Shown piece after piece: positions 51,166 to 58,834 of a stretch of 64,000 nt of DNA. The notes below the pieces were generated by a model that saw only the letters and a program-made list of their open reading frames with translations, was not told the DNA's origin and searched no databases. Within the stretch, counting starts at the first letter, position 1, and each line of letters begins with the position of its first letter. This DNA is from Robinsoniella peoriensis (lineage in GTDB: Bacteria > Bacillota > Clostridia > Lachnospirales > Lachnospiraceae): assembly GCF_042680125.1 (NCBI RefSeq), contig NZ_JBHTNY010000022.1; one strand, written 5' to 3'. Position numbers and translations under genes: made by a program.

Positions 51166-52926
51166 TTATTTAACCTTATCACTGACATCGAAAACCTCAT
51201 ACAAATCGTTTGGTTTTAGCTTCAGCTTTGTGGATAAAAACTTCTCGACATCAAAGGCATTTTTCTTGTCAAAGTCGGATAGATACTTGTATTTTGGGTG
51301 GTTCGTAATATCGTATTTGTCACTGAAAAAAGGGCGAACACCTCTAAGTTGTAAGATGCATTTGCCACCGTCCATAACGGATAGTTCGTCCATTGACATG
51401 AGTTCTTTTCCAAGCCGCTGATAGTTGATACCGTAACTGCGTTGGCTACCTCGAGTGTCGGAGGTATTGAACATATCAATGGTTTCTTTGCCGAGGGTTT
51501 CAGTCAAATCCTTGAGGGTGGTTTTTTCCTTGCCACCGAGGAAAATCATGCTGTCACAGTTGCCGATAATGGTATCGGAGTTGTCTTTGTAGAGTGCTTT
51601 TAACTGGCTCTGTGCCTGCAAAACAAGGCAAGCTGAGATTTCACGACTGCGAATGGTTGCCATGAGCTTCTCAAGGTTTGGTATCTGCCCGATATTGGCA
51701 CACTCATCAATCAAACACCGCACATGAACAGGTAAGCGACCGCCGTACACATCATCTGCTTTATCACAAAGCAAGTTAAATAACTGCGTGTAGCACATGG
51801 ATACAAGGAAATTGAATGTCGCATCGGTATCACTGATGATAATAAAGAGTGCTGTTTTCCTATCTCCGAGGGTATCCAGTTCCAGTTCATCATAAGCGGT
51901 CAGCTCTCTAAGCTCTTTAATATCAAAGGGAGCGAGCCTTGCACCACAGCTAATTAAAATCGACTTCGCTGTTTTGCCTGCGGCTAATTTGTACTTCTTA
52001 TATTGCCTTACGGCAAAGTGCTGAGGGTCTTTTTCCTCGAGCCTATCAAACATCAAATCCACATTGTTCTTAAATTCCTCATCGTCCTCACGGACTTCAC
52101 TGGCATTGATAAACTCAATCAGCGTTGTGAAGTTCTGCTCATCTTCGGGGGCTTCATAATAGATATAGGCGATAAGGGCGGTGTAGAGCAGTGTTTCTGC
52201 TTTCACCCAAAAATCATCGCCTACCTTACCCTCGCCTTTGGTGTTGGCAATCAAGGTAGTAACGAGCTTTAAAATATCCTTTTCACTTTTGATGTAGGCA
52301 AAAGGGTTATAGTGCATGGATTTCTTGAAATTGATAGTGTTGAGGATTTTCACCTTATAGCCCTCACGGAGCAGGAGCTTACCGCACTCAATGACGATAC
52401 TGCCCTTTGGGTCAGTTACTACATAGGAGCTGTGGCATTGCATGAGGTTTGGTTTGAGCCAAAATCTTGTTTTCCCACTGCCCGAACCGCCCACAATCAG
52501 CACATTTTTATTTCGTGCCGTTTTTGGGTCTTTGGGGCGGTTGTTCATGGTCAGCCGTTCCGTTTGGGTGAGGATTACATTGTTTTGGAATGTGGGGTCT
52601 ACATACGGCTCAATGTCTTTTGCGTTGCCCCACCTTGCAGAGCCATACTCCACACCTTTACGGTACTTTTTTGCATTTTTACTGCGAATATAGATTATCA
52701 GCTTTAGTAATGCACTGATGGCAAGCCCGATGAGTAAGTCGGTGGGATAAAAGGACGGAAACGGTACTGCAAAAGCTCTCGATAAGCCCTCGCCCAAATT
52801 CAGTATCTTTTGCCCTAAATCAACACCGTTTGTGTGCCGCCATGCTTCAAGCAGCTTTGTAAACAGCAGCCCCAACACAAGGTAGGGAATGTTAAGGATA
52901 AGGAGCTTTTTCATCTTTTTACTCAT
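51166..52926 (-). CDS. virD4: VirD4-like type IV coupling protein
   Basis: 586 residues. Two N-terminal membrane helices (about 10-28 and 58-78), Walker A GGSGSGKTRF (about residue 149), Walker B CLIDECANIGQ (about 407), and the TraG-like C-terminal part SMDELSVMDGGKCILQLRG. It links the relaxase-DNA complex to the channel and energises export. It overlaps the end of the PcfB gene by four bases. Its own C-terminus (EVFDVSDKVK) is shorter than the ancestral end in copy 1. Confidence 0.95.
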   Translation of the reverse strand: MSKKMKKLLILNIPYLVLGLLFTKLLEAWRHTNGVDLGQKILNLGEGLSRAFAVPFPSFYPTDLLIGLAISALLKLIIYIRSKNAKKYRKGVEYGSARWGNAKDIEPYVDPTFQNNVILTQTERLTMNNRPKDPKTARNKNVLIVGGSGSGKTRFWLKPNLMQCHSSYVVTDPKGSIVIECGKLLLREGYKVKILNTINFKKSMHYNPFAYIKSEKDILKLVTTLIANTKGEGKVGDDFWVKAETLLYTALIAYIYYEAPEDEQNFTTLIEFINASEVREDDEEFKNNVDLMFDRLEEKDPQHFAVRQYKKYKLAAGKTAKSILISCGARLAPFDIKELRELTAYDELELDTLGDRKTALFIIISDTDATFNFLVSMCYTQLFNLLCDKADDVYGGRLPVHVRCLIDECANIGQIPNLEKLMATIRSREISACLVLQAQSQLKALYKDNSDTIIGNCDSMIFLGGKEKTTLKDLTETLGKETIDMFNTSDTRGSQRSYGINYQRLGKELMSMDELSVMDGGKCILQLRGVRPFFSDKYDITNHPKYKYLSDFDKKNAFDVEKFLSTKLKLKPNDLYEVFDVSDKVK

Positions 52927-53399
52927 AGGCTCTGCTCCTTATTTTTATGTTTCACCTTATCCACAACGGTGTTTTTCACAATCTGAGCCAACTTTCTAAG
53001 CTCTGCAAGCACAGACGGTCTAGCCGCCTTTTTCACTATATCTGCGGTATATTCCTTAAAGGCATTGGTAATGGCATCGGCATCTTTGCCTTTGAAAAAG
53101 ACCACATATTTCGGCGGTACTTCGTGCTTATCTTTCATAACAGCAAAGTCCACACCATACTTTTTTGCCACACGCTCAAAATCTTTGATGTTTTGGTCGG
53201 TGATTTCAATACTGTTCATACCTTGACCTTGCTCGGCAAGCTGTTTTACCGATTGTTTTCCCTGCGGGATATTGGGGTGGGCTTTTTTGTCTTTCAAATG
53301 TGCAAGCAGTTTTAGCATTGCTTTTTTCAGCTCTCTGCCTGTGAGCTTGCCTGCACTGATGACAAGGGCAACGGTTTTTTGTTCCACTTCTTCCTGCAT
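52923..53399 (-). CDS. PcfB-family protein (DUF3801)
   Basis: 158 residues. Typical signs are TGRELKKAMLKLLAHLK, GKQSVKQLAEQGQGMNSIE and FERVAKKYGVDFAVMKD. PcfB-like proteins bind the relaxase and the VirD4 coupling protein in pCF10-type conjugation, and this one overlaps virD4. Ribosome site GAAAGGAGGG is correctly spaced. Confidence 0.9.
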   Translation of the reverse strand: MQEEVEQKTVALVISAGKLTGRELKKAMLKLLAHLKDKKAHPNIPQGKQSVKQLAEQGQGMNSIEITDQNIKDFERVAKKYGVDFAVMKDKHEVPPKYVVFFKGKDADAITNAFKEYTADIVKKAARPSVLAELRKLAQIVKNTVVDKVKHKNKEQSL

Positions 53400-53434
53400 G
53401 AAAAATCCCTCCTTTCACGGTTTTCCTACGGTCA

Positions 53435-53779
53435 TTATTCCTCTCTGCCTTGCCCCTTGACGGTTAAAATACCCTCAAGGGTAGTTGCGGTGATATTCAG
53501 CCTTTGGGCGATAGCAATGTCATTTTTCACATTTTCATCTACGATACTGCCGCACACCACAAGCACTCTCGCACGGCGTAGCATATCCCTTGCCATATCA
53601 ATTCCGTCCTTATGCTCCTGCGGCACTTCGTCACACAGGAACAGGGGAAGATAAAGTGGTGGACAAATTGGGGTGTAGCCTGCTTCATAGAGCTTTCTAC
53701 AATAGTTAGCCGCCGTTTCGGTTACTTCAAATTCGTTATTGCTCCAAGCCGCGGTAATATAAGCCATTGGTTTTCTCAT
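53435..53779 (-). CDS. DUF7768/SLOG-like small protein
   Basis: 114 residues. A short Rossmann-like protein: AYITAAWSNNEFEVTETAAN, YCRKLYEAGYTPICPPLYL, then GIDMARDMLRRARVLVVCGS and a last strand. This resembles the DUF4406/nucleoside-deoxyribosyltransferase-like fold, found in many clostridial conjugative elements. The ligand is unknown. It is placed between DUF6017 and PcfB and has a hairpin upstream of its GGAG site. Confidence 0.75.
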   Translation of the reverse strand: MRKPMAYITAAWSNNEFEVTETAANYCRKLYEAGYTPICPPLYLPLFLCDEVPQEHKDGIDMARDMLRRARVLVVCGSIVDENVKNDIAIAQRLNITATTLEGILTVKGQGREE

Positions 53780-53810
53780 TTTGAGATTCTCCTTTCATTT
53801 TTTTTGCATG

Positions 53811-53848
53811 AAAAAAGGCACTCTGCAAATTTCTTTACAAAGTGCCTT
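53811..53848 (-). terminator. Intercistronic hairpin with T-run before the DUF7768 gene
   Basis: AAGGCACTTTG and CAGAGTGCCTT (minus strand) pair with one G-U pair and are followed by TTTTTTCATGC and AAAGGAG. The hairpin begins at the stop codon of the DUF6017 gene. Confidence 0.8.
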
Positions 53849-54737
53849 AACGGTTAGGACTGTATAAATCGTGATTGACTAAAGCGGAGTAGTAGTTATC
53901 TATGGTAGATGGCGCATTAAAAAGGGTTGCAAGCAAATACCGCTTGATGTTCCGCACATAGGTGGTATTTTTATTTAAGCAGTCAAACACATACTCAATG
54001 TGGGACGAGGTAATTCTCAGCATCTTGTCTTTCACAAGCCTTGCAGGGTAATCATCACCGGCAATGTTTATGGTGTCCTTTTTAGAACACAGGGTTTCGA
54101 TGATGATATCGGCTATTTCATCTAAACGCTCACGCATACCGATACCGCCGTGCTGCTTAAAATGCCTGTATTCAATATTCTCATAGACCATTTCTTTTAC
54201 TTCTTCGTAAGTTTCACATCCTATCTCATCATATCCCGTTTTCTTGCTCCCGTAGGGATTTGATTGATAAGGATTTGATGTTTCAGTAATGAATAAATCT
54301 TTTTTTGATTTATCAATAGTTTGTAGATAAGTATTTAATTGGTGGGGTTCTTCCTGTATTGGCATAGCCTGTATTGGATTTTCCAGTATAGGGCTTTCCT
54401 GTGCAGGCAAGCCCTCGGCAGGGAATGTGTCACCGCCCATGTTTTGAGGATACTCACGGATTGTATATTCCGTAGTGGTGAGCTGTCCTCGGTCATTTCT
54501 GACACGCTGACGGTGCATATATCCTGTGGTTTCAAGCTCCTTAATCGCCCCGTTAATACTGTCTATGCCGTCTTTGCAGATATAGGCAAGCCCCTTTACG
54601 GTGTAATCCCAATCCTCGGGGAGCGACAGCATAAGGGATAACAAGCCTTTTGCTTTGAGCGACAAGCCTTTATTGCGTAAATGGTGGTTTGCCATGACGG
54701 TGTAATCCTTTGTTTTTTCTATTCTGCACACAGCCAT
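53847..54737 (-). CDS. DUF6017/replication-initiator-like HTH protein
   Basis: 296 residues. The N-terminal half is a winged helix-turn-helix of the replication-initiator type (NHHLRNKGLSLKAKGLLSLM, LPEDWDYTVKGLAYICKDG, GAIKELETTGYMHRQRVRN). A low-complexity middle repeats PIQ/PIL elements (about 115-140). The C-terminus (ITSSHIEYVFDCLNKNTTYV, NIKRYLLATLFNAPST) is the DUF6017 domain. It probably works in element replication or regulation together with ParAB. Start with GAAAGGAAG upstream. Confidence 0.85.
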   Translation of the reverse strand: MAVCRIEKTKDYTVMANHHLRNKGLSLKAKGLLSLMLSLPEDWDYTVKGLAYICKDGIDSINGAIKELETTGYMHRQRVRNDRGQLTTTEYTIREYPQNMGGDTFPAEGLPAQESPILENPIQAMPIQEEPHQLNTYLQTIDKSKKDLFITETSNPYQSNPYGSKKTGYDEIGCETYEEVKEMVYENIEYRHFKQHGGIGMRERLDEIADIIIETLCSKKDTINIAGDDYPARLVKDKMLRITSSHIEYVFDCLNKNTTYVRNIKRYLLATLFNAPSTIDNYYSALVNHDLYSPNR

Positions 54738-54767
54738 TTCCTCACTTCCTTTCAGTGCTGTTTTGCC

Positions 54768-55694
54768 TTATCGCTCTTGGCTTTGAGTACGTTTTTTATG
54801 CCATGTTTCCAATAGTTTAAGTATGGTTTCTTCCATTTTCTGCGGTGTATAGGACTTGGGGAAATACTTACGGAGCTTATCGCTTGTAAGCGTTACCTTG
54901 TCGAGTTCGCCTTTCTTTTCTTCGCTCATAATGGCACACATGGCTTCAAGGGTGCATTTGCCCTCGGCACTAAACTTTTTAAGCCGCTGTGCCTGCGAAA
55001 GAGAGGGGGTTGCCTGTTCCATATCCATTGATTCAAGTAAATTTGTTTGTTCCTCGGGCTTTAGGTAGGACAGCTCCACAGCAGGGTTAAAGGCGATTTT
55101 CTTATCATCTACCATGTCTAAAAGCTCGGGGATAAGCTCGGTAAGACGGATATAACGGTGTATTTGCCGCTGACTATCGGGAGCATTTTTCGCAAGTTCT
55201 TCCACACTCCACAACTTCTCGCCAACTTGGCGAGAAGTTAAATCGGAACGCTCTCCCTGCCTTTTAATAGCATCTAATTTCAGCTTATATGCAAAGGCTC
55301 GTTCACTTGGAAGGATATTTTCTCTTTGCAGATTGCTGTCCACCATAATAATAGTGGCGGCATCATCGTCAAGGTTACGGACAAGGACGGGCATAGTTTC
55401 AAGCCCTGCCAGTTCACTTGCCCTGTGCCTACGGTGTCCTGCTACAAGTTCATAGCCGCCATCGTCACGGGGACGGGCGATTGCAGGAACAAGCACACCA
55501 TATTCCTTGATACTCTCGGCGGTGTCTGCCATTGCTTCATCGTCTTTTACCTTAAATGGGTGGTCTTTGAACGGAAACAGCGATGTCAAGGGTATCTCTA
55601 TGACCTTTTCTCTGCCTGCATCGGCTCGACTTTCCTCGGTGGAAAACAAATCATCTACCGATGTCAGATTTATGTTTTTGGCGGAGCTTTTCAA
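54768..55694 (-). CDS. parB: ParB-family partition protein
   Basis: 308 residues from a TTG start (GGAGG nine bases upstream, inside the parA end). ParB nuclease-like N-domain (IPLTSLFPFKDHPFKV; GYELVAGHRRHRASE), central helix-turn-helix (SRQVGEKLWSVEELAKNAPD, SQRQIHRYIRL), then a variable C-domain. It overlaps parA by 44 bases. ParAB on conjugative elements stabilise the excised circular form. Confidence 0.93.
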   Translation of the reverse strand: MKSSAKNINLTSVDDLFSTEESRADAGREKVIEIPLTSLFPFKDHPFKVKDDEAMADTAESIKEYGVLVPAIARPRDDGGYELVAGHRRHRASELAGLETMPVLVRNLDDDAATIIMVDSNLQRENILPSERAFAYKLKLDAIKRQGERSDLTSRQVGEKLWSVEELAKNAPDSQRQIHRYIRLTELIPELLDMVDDKKIAFNPAVELSYLKPEEQTNLLESMDMEQATPSLSQAQRLKKFSAEGKCTLEAMCAIMSEEKKGELDKVTLTSDKLRKYFPKSYTPQKMEETILKLLETWHKKRTQSQER

Positions 55695-56472
55695 TTTTCA
55701 ACACCTCCTTTGTCAGTTCTCGGTAACTCTCGGCAACTTTGCCTTTGGGGTCATGGGCAAAAATACTTTTGCCCTCGGCACTAATTTCGGCGGCTCGTAC
55801 TGAGTGGGGAATGTCCGTAGCGAACACCTTGATTTTACCGCCATAGGTATCACGGAGCAGGGTGCTAATGTCCTTTGCAAAGTTGGTACGGTTATCCACC
55901 ATAGTCAGCAGAATACCGTCTATTTGCAGTTTGGGGTTAATCTGCTTGCGTACCTTGTTTATAGTCTGTAAAAGCTGCTCTAAGCCCTTTGCCGGGAGGT
56001 ATTGAGCCTGCACGGGGATAATCACGCTGTCTGCCGCCGCCAGTGCATTGACGGTCAGCATACCAAGTGAGGGCTGCGTATCAAGCAGGATATATTGATA
56101 GTCCTTTTTCACCGTATCAAGGTACTGCTTCAAAATGGTTTCTCTACTCATAGCGTTGATGAGAGATACCTCCATGCCTGATAGCTCAATGTTGGCAGGG
56201 AGCAAGTCCACACCCTCGGGGTGAGAAATGATACCCTCTTTATGCTCTATGGGGCTGTCGGTGATTACCTTACCCATAACCGTTGCAAGGGTAGTGGGGA
56301 TATTGTCGGGCTGTGCGTGTCCTAAACTGATAGACAGTGAGCCTTGAGGGTCACTATCCACGATTAAAACCTTTTTGCCCTCCTGTGCCAGTCCTATGCC
56401 TAAGTTGGCACAAGTGGTTGTTTTGCCGACACCGCCTTTCTGCATGGCAATGGCGATTACTTTTGCGTTCAA
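55651..56472 (-). CDS. parA: ParA-family ATPase
   Basis: 273 residues from a TTG start eight bases after GGAGG. Deviant Walker A KGGVGKTTT (residues 13-21), VDSDPQGS, and QYILLDTQPSLGML. It partners ParB. It is the first gene of the transfer operon in the integrated state and has no obvious promoter in the 83 bases upstream; in the excised circle the recombinase gene would run straight into it. Confidence 0.94.
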   Translation of the reverse strand: MNAKVIAIAMQKGGVGKTTTCANLGIGLAQEGKKVLIVDSDPQGSLSISLGHAQPDNIPTTLATVMGKVITDSPIEHKEGIISHPEGVDLLPANIELSGMEVSLINAMSRETILKQYLDTVKKDYQYILLDTQPSLGMLTVNALAAADSVIIPVQAQYLPAKGLEQLLQTINKVRKQINPKLQIDGILLTMVDNRTNFAKDISTLLRDTYGGKIKVFATDIPHSVRAAEISAEGKSIFAHDPKGKVAESYRELTKEVLKIEKLRQKHKSDIGR

Positions 56473-56502
56473 CTTTTGTTCCTCCTTTCGAATTTGGGCA
56501 TG

Positions 56503-56532
56503 AAAAATGCTCCTTACAAAATGTAAAGAGCA
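56503..56532 (-). terminator. Intercistronic hairpin with T-run before parA
   Basis: TGCTCTTTACA and TGTAAGGAGCA (minus strand) pair with one G-U pair around three bases and are followed by TTTTTCATGCCC, then AAAGGAGG of parA. Confidence 0.8.
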
Positions 56533-56555
56533 ATTTCATATTTGTGTTTAGTTTT

Positions 56556-56902
56556 CTATATTACTTGAAAATAAGTAAGAGCATCTTTGATAGCATCTAC
56601 TTGAATAGGAGTGGGGTGCTTTCTCGGCTGTTTTAATGTTTCTACTGCATTAGGAGCATCGTACATGGGTAAACCTAAATCTCGCTTGACCTCAGCAATG
56701 TATGCTGTGTGTACTTTAAAGCTGTATTTTTCAAGGATATATTCCTTTATCAGCTTGTAAGTAATTCTCTGTTTTGGCTTGTATGCCTCTGCTTTTTCAA
56801 TTATACTATTAAGTGGTATCATACCAACGCTGTTTCCAAAGTCCACAGATACATTGATATAGCTGTCTGGAGCTTTGTGGGTTTTTGGTAATACCGTTGA
56901 GA
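56556..56902 (-). CDS. C-terminal domain of the serine recombinase, separated by integration
   Basis: From the attR core leftward this frame encodes 114 residues: STVLPKTHKAPDSYINVSVD, then a region with IEKAEAYKPKQRITYKLIKE, SFKVHTAYIAEVKRDLGLPM and KQPRKHPTPIQ up to ALTYFQVI. The frame is open upstream into chromosomal DNA, but no start codon with a ribosome site exists. Joined to 15718 in the circle it extends the recombinase in phase from residue 547 to 661. The segment resembles a helix-turn-helix-like tail seen fused to recombinases of rlmD-integrating elements and often mislabelled as RumA. In the integrated state it is probably untranslated. Confidence 0.9.
56896..56902. other. attR core
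   Basis: GTTGAGA, identical to attL at 15712-15718. Outward it continues as the original 3' end of rlmD. Confidence 0.85.
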
Positions 56903-56934
56903 GTGTCGTGTTGATGTCACGGGTTGATAAATAA
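56896..56934 (+). pseudogene. rlmD: Displaced original 3' end of rlmD
   Basis: Read in phase after GHV, this stretch encodes E-SVVLMSRVDK and a TAA stop at 56932-56934. It is the chromosomal end of rlmD, cut off by integration and replaced at the left end by the element's own version (TCVLLSHKNS). Confidence 0.92.
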
Positions 56935-57335
56935 AGTGCCGAAGAACGGCTAAAACAAGGGATTTCTCGCATTGGGCAGTTGATTGCCGGATGCCTGGAA
57001 TCTCTTTTTTTATATCTGTCAGAACTTATCTATGGAAAAAATGGAGTAGGGTTGAGTTGACAGGATTGTTTTTGGGTAGGTTGAGTTGATAGGACTGATA
57101 TTTTGAGGTCGTGTTGACAGGATTGAAATCATGAATTAATGTCAAGGAATTCCATAGAACCCACAACAGCACGGGAACGAAGGAATACGCATATTGATAC
57201 AACGGAATATGCCTGTCGCAACTTAGAAGGCTTGAAATAAGACTTATTCCCTTTTTATAAAGGAAATGTCTACCGCAGAGTAGGAAAAGCGGATAATAGC
57301 CAATTAGGCGTACAATGAAAATTGCATACCCCATT
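56935..57335. other. Intergenic region with three 18-bp direct repeats
   Basis: About 400 bases between the rlmD remnant and symE without a supported gene; a 102-codon minus frame (57026-57334) lacks a ribosome site and covers the repeats. The repeats are described separately. Confidence 0.5.
57051..57125. repeat. Three 18-bp direct repeats, 28-29 bp apart
   Basis: GTTGAGTTGACAGGATTG at 57051-57068, GTTGAGTTGATAGGACTG at 57080-57097 and GTCGTGTTGACAGGATTG at 57108-57125. Regular spacing of nearly three helical turns puts the copies on one face of the DNA, as in iterons or multimeric operator sites. They are outside the element. Confidence 0.8.
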
Positions 57336-57358
57336 AACGATACTGCCTTGGTATCGTT
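57336..57358. promoter_or_regulatory. Inverted repeat upstream of symE-like gene
   Basis: AACGATAC-TGCCTTG-GTATCGTT, perfect eight-base arms, followed by ATAATTTATAATC that includes a -10-like box. Probably an operator or short hairpin controlling the SymE-like gene. Confidence 0.5.
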
Positions 57359-57406
57359 ATAATTTATAATCGTTAAATGATAGAATTACCGAGAGGAGAA
57401 GGATTT

Positions 57407-57598
57407 ATGGCTTATAAACAACAAAGAGAATTGAAAGTATATGAAATGAGCGGACGGAATTACAAACCAACACCTACCATCATGCTAAAGGGACAATGGC
57501 TTGAGGAATTAGGATTTGAACCAGGAGCGAAGATGGATGTACGGTGTGAAGGCGGAAAATTAACCATCACGCTTAAAAATGAAATGATAACTGAATAG
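57407..57598 (+). CDS. SymE-like toxin-family protein
   Basis: 63 residues from the ATG at 57407, six bases after GGAGAAGG. The sequence RELKVYEMSGRNYKPTPTIM, LKGQWLEELGFEPGAKMDVR and GGKLTITLK is the AbrB-fold SymE family. SymE proteins of type I modules are toxic when overproduced and are held down by an antisense RNA. I cannot see an antisense promoter with confidence. It is followed by a strong terminator and lies at the start of a restriction locus, as SymE genes often do. Confidence 0.85.
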   Translation: MAYKQQRELKVYEMSGRNYKPTPTIMLKGQWLEELGFEPGAKMDVRCEGGKLTITLKNEMITE

Positions 57599-57626
57599 GA
57601 AATCAAGCACAACATTTAAATGCGAA

Positions 57627-57660
57627 GCAGGGGGTTCTCGGCCCCTGCATTTTCATTTTT
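57627..57660 (+). terminator. Terminator after symE-like gene
   Basis: GCAGGGG and CCCCTGC form a stem with a short loop, followed by ATTTTCATTTTTT. Confidence 0.85.
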
Positions 57661-57676
57661 TACGATAAAAATAAAT

Positions 57677-57692
57677 GAAGTCCAGATATTTG
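57677..57692. promoter_or_regulatory. Palindrome before the HTH gene
   Basis: GTCCA-GATATT-TGGAC, five-base arms; possible operator of the restriction locus. Confidence 0.35.
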
Positions 57693-57787
57693 GACAGCAA
57701 GAATGATAGTATTGTTATGATGATGAAAATCATGTAAGAAAAAGGCTGCTAAATATTATGAAATATGAGAAAATATCATCAAAATGC

Positions 57788-57816
57788 TTGAAAAAAACAC
57801 CACTCAGAGATATAAT
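57788..57816 (+). promoter_or_regulatory. Promoter of the restriction locus
   Basis: TTGAAA at 57788-57793 and TATAAT at 57811-57816 with a 17-base spacer, 50 bases before the HTH gene. Confidence 0.7.
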
Positions 57817-57866
57817 GATAATTGAAAAATTGTAACCATCAATTAACGGCGTGCGAGGTGTAAATA

Positions 57867-58061
57867 ATGTCCGAGAATTTGAATGATAACTATATCAGCA
57901 TAGATGAAGCAGCTGAGTATTTAGGGATAAAGACAGTGACCCTAAGAAACTGGATAAAGAAAGATGAGCAGATTCCAGCGCATAAGATAGGAAAGCTATG
58001 GAAATTTAAACGCTCTGAGCTAGATGCATGGGTTAAAAGCGGAAAGAGCGCAATGGATTAA
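57867..58061 (+). CDS. Excisionase-type helix-turn-helix protein
   Basis: 64 residues. YISIDEAAEYLGIKTVTLRN, WIKKDEQIPAHKIGKLWKF and KRSELDAWV make up the MerR/excisionase DNA-binding fold. GAGGTG is eight bases upstream. It precedes the methylase gene by 31 bases and is probably the controller of the locus, like small HTH proteins in front of other restriction operons; a role in excision is less likely as no recombinase is adjacent. Confidence 0.82.
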   Translation: MSENLNDNYISIDEAAEYLGIKTVTLRNWIKKDEQIPAHKIGKLWKFKRSELDAWVKSGKSAMD

Positions 58062-58092
58062 TGACCTATCATTTTACTAACTGGAGGAATAT

Positions 58093-58833
58093 ATGAACAA
58101 CAATTATGTATTGTATAACAAAAATTGTATGGATGCGATGAGAAAAATCGAGAGCAAGTCAATCGATTTAGTTCTTACTGATCCGCCATATAATTTGGGA
58201 TTGTTTATGCAAAATAGAGCAACAAATTTAAAAGCAATGAGGGAGAACTTCTTTGGTGCTGCCGGATGGGATGACCTGGAATTTGATGAATGGGAAAAAG
58301 ATATGGATTCTTTTTTTGAAGAATTAGCAAGAGTTATCAAGGAGCGTGGTTCTGTCATAATGTTCATGTCTATTATAAAAGTGGAAACAATTATTAGATT
58401 GGCTGAAAAACATGGCTTTTACTACAAGACAACAGGAATATGGCATAAAAGGAATCCTATGCCGCGTAACATGAATTTGCATTTCATCAATTCTACGGAA
58501 GCCTGGATTTACTTCACTTATAAAAAGCACACAGGAACATACAATAACGATGGAAAAGCAATTCATGACTTTTTTGAAACCTCAGTTACTCCCTCCGGAG
58601 AAAAGAAATATGGTAAGCATCCTACGCAGAAACCTGTTCAACTTTTAGAAAATTTTGTAGAACTACTGACAAATGAAAATGATACTGTCTTCGATCCATT
58701 TTGCGGAAGTGGAAGTTCTGGTGTTGCCGCTTTACTACACGGCAGAAAATTCATTGGTTCTGAAATAAGCGAGGAATATTGTCGAATTACAACGGAAAGG
58801 TTAGAGCAGGTGATTAAATGTGGGACAGTATAA
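58093..58833 (+). CDS. Site-specific DNA methyltransferase, beta class (N4-C or N6-A)
   Basis: 246 residues, ATG five bases after GGAGG. The catalytic motif TDPPYN (about residues 30-35) comes before the SAM-binding motif DPFCGSGSSG (about 198-207), the order of beta-class enzymes. KYGKHPTQKP is the usual link. It methylates an exocyclic amino group; DPPY fits both adenine-N6 and cytosine-N4. The last 14 bases overlap the frame of the C5 methylase region, so the two are made together. Confidence 0.9.
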   Translation: MNNNYVLYNKNCMDAMRKIESKSIDLVLTDPPYNLGLFMQNRATNLKAMRENFFGAAGWDDLEFDEWEKDMDSFFEELARVIKERGSVIMFMSIIKVETIIRLAEKHGFYYKTTGIWHKRNPMPRNMNLHFINSTEAWIYFTYKKHTGTYNNDGKAIHDFFETSVTPSGEKKYGKHPTQKPVQLLENFVELLTNENDTVFDPFCGSGSSGVAALLHGRKFIGSEISEEYCRITTERLEQVIKCGTV

Positions 58834-58834
58834 A

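Larger units (their letters stand above)
15712..56902. mobile_element. Integrative conjugative element in rlmD, about 41.2 kb
   Basis: The seven-base core GTTGAGA is present at 15712-15718 (attL) and 56896-56902 (attR). Removing everything between the cores restores rlmD in frame (GHVE-SVVLMSRVDK-stop), and joining the inner sides restores a continuous serine recombinase, so both ends are set by two independent reading frames. Core-to-core distance is 41184 bases. The element has a full conjugation set (relaxase, MobC, VirD4, VirB4, VirB6-like, PrgI, CHAP hydrolase, topoisomerase III, ParAB), a resistance segment with erm and mef, and several single-module defence-type cargoes. The gene set resembles the Tn1549-like family of clostridial conjugative transposons, but with a large serine recombinase. 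Confidence 0.95.

Noticed and set aside
56903..56972. Native N-terminus MREIPCFSR... for the 138-codon frame at the right end
   Set aside because: These codons lie outside the element, in chromosomal DNA antisense to the rlmD end and beyond; the real upstream part is the recombinase in the circle.
57026..57334. 102-codon minus-strand frame next to attR
   Set aside because: It spans the three direct repeats, lacks a ribosome site and shows no domain.
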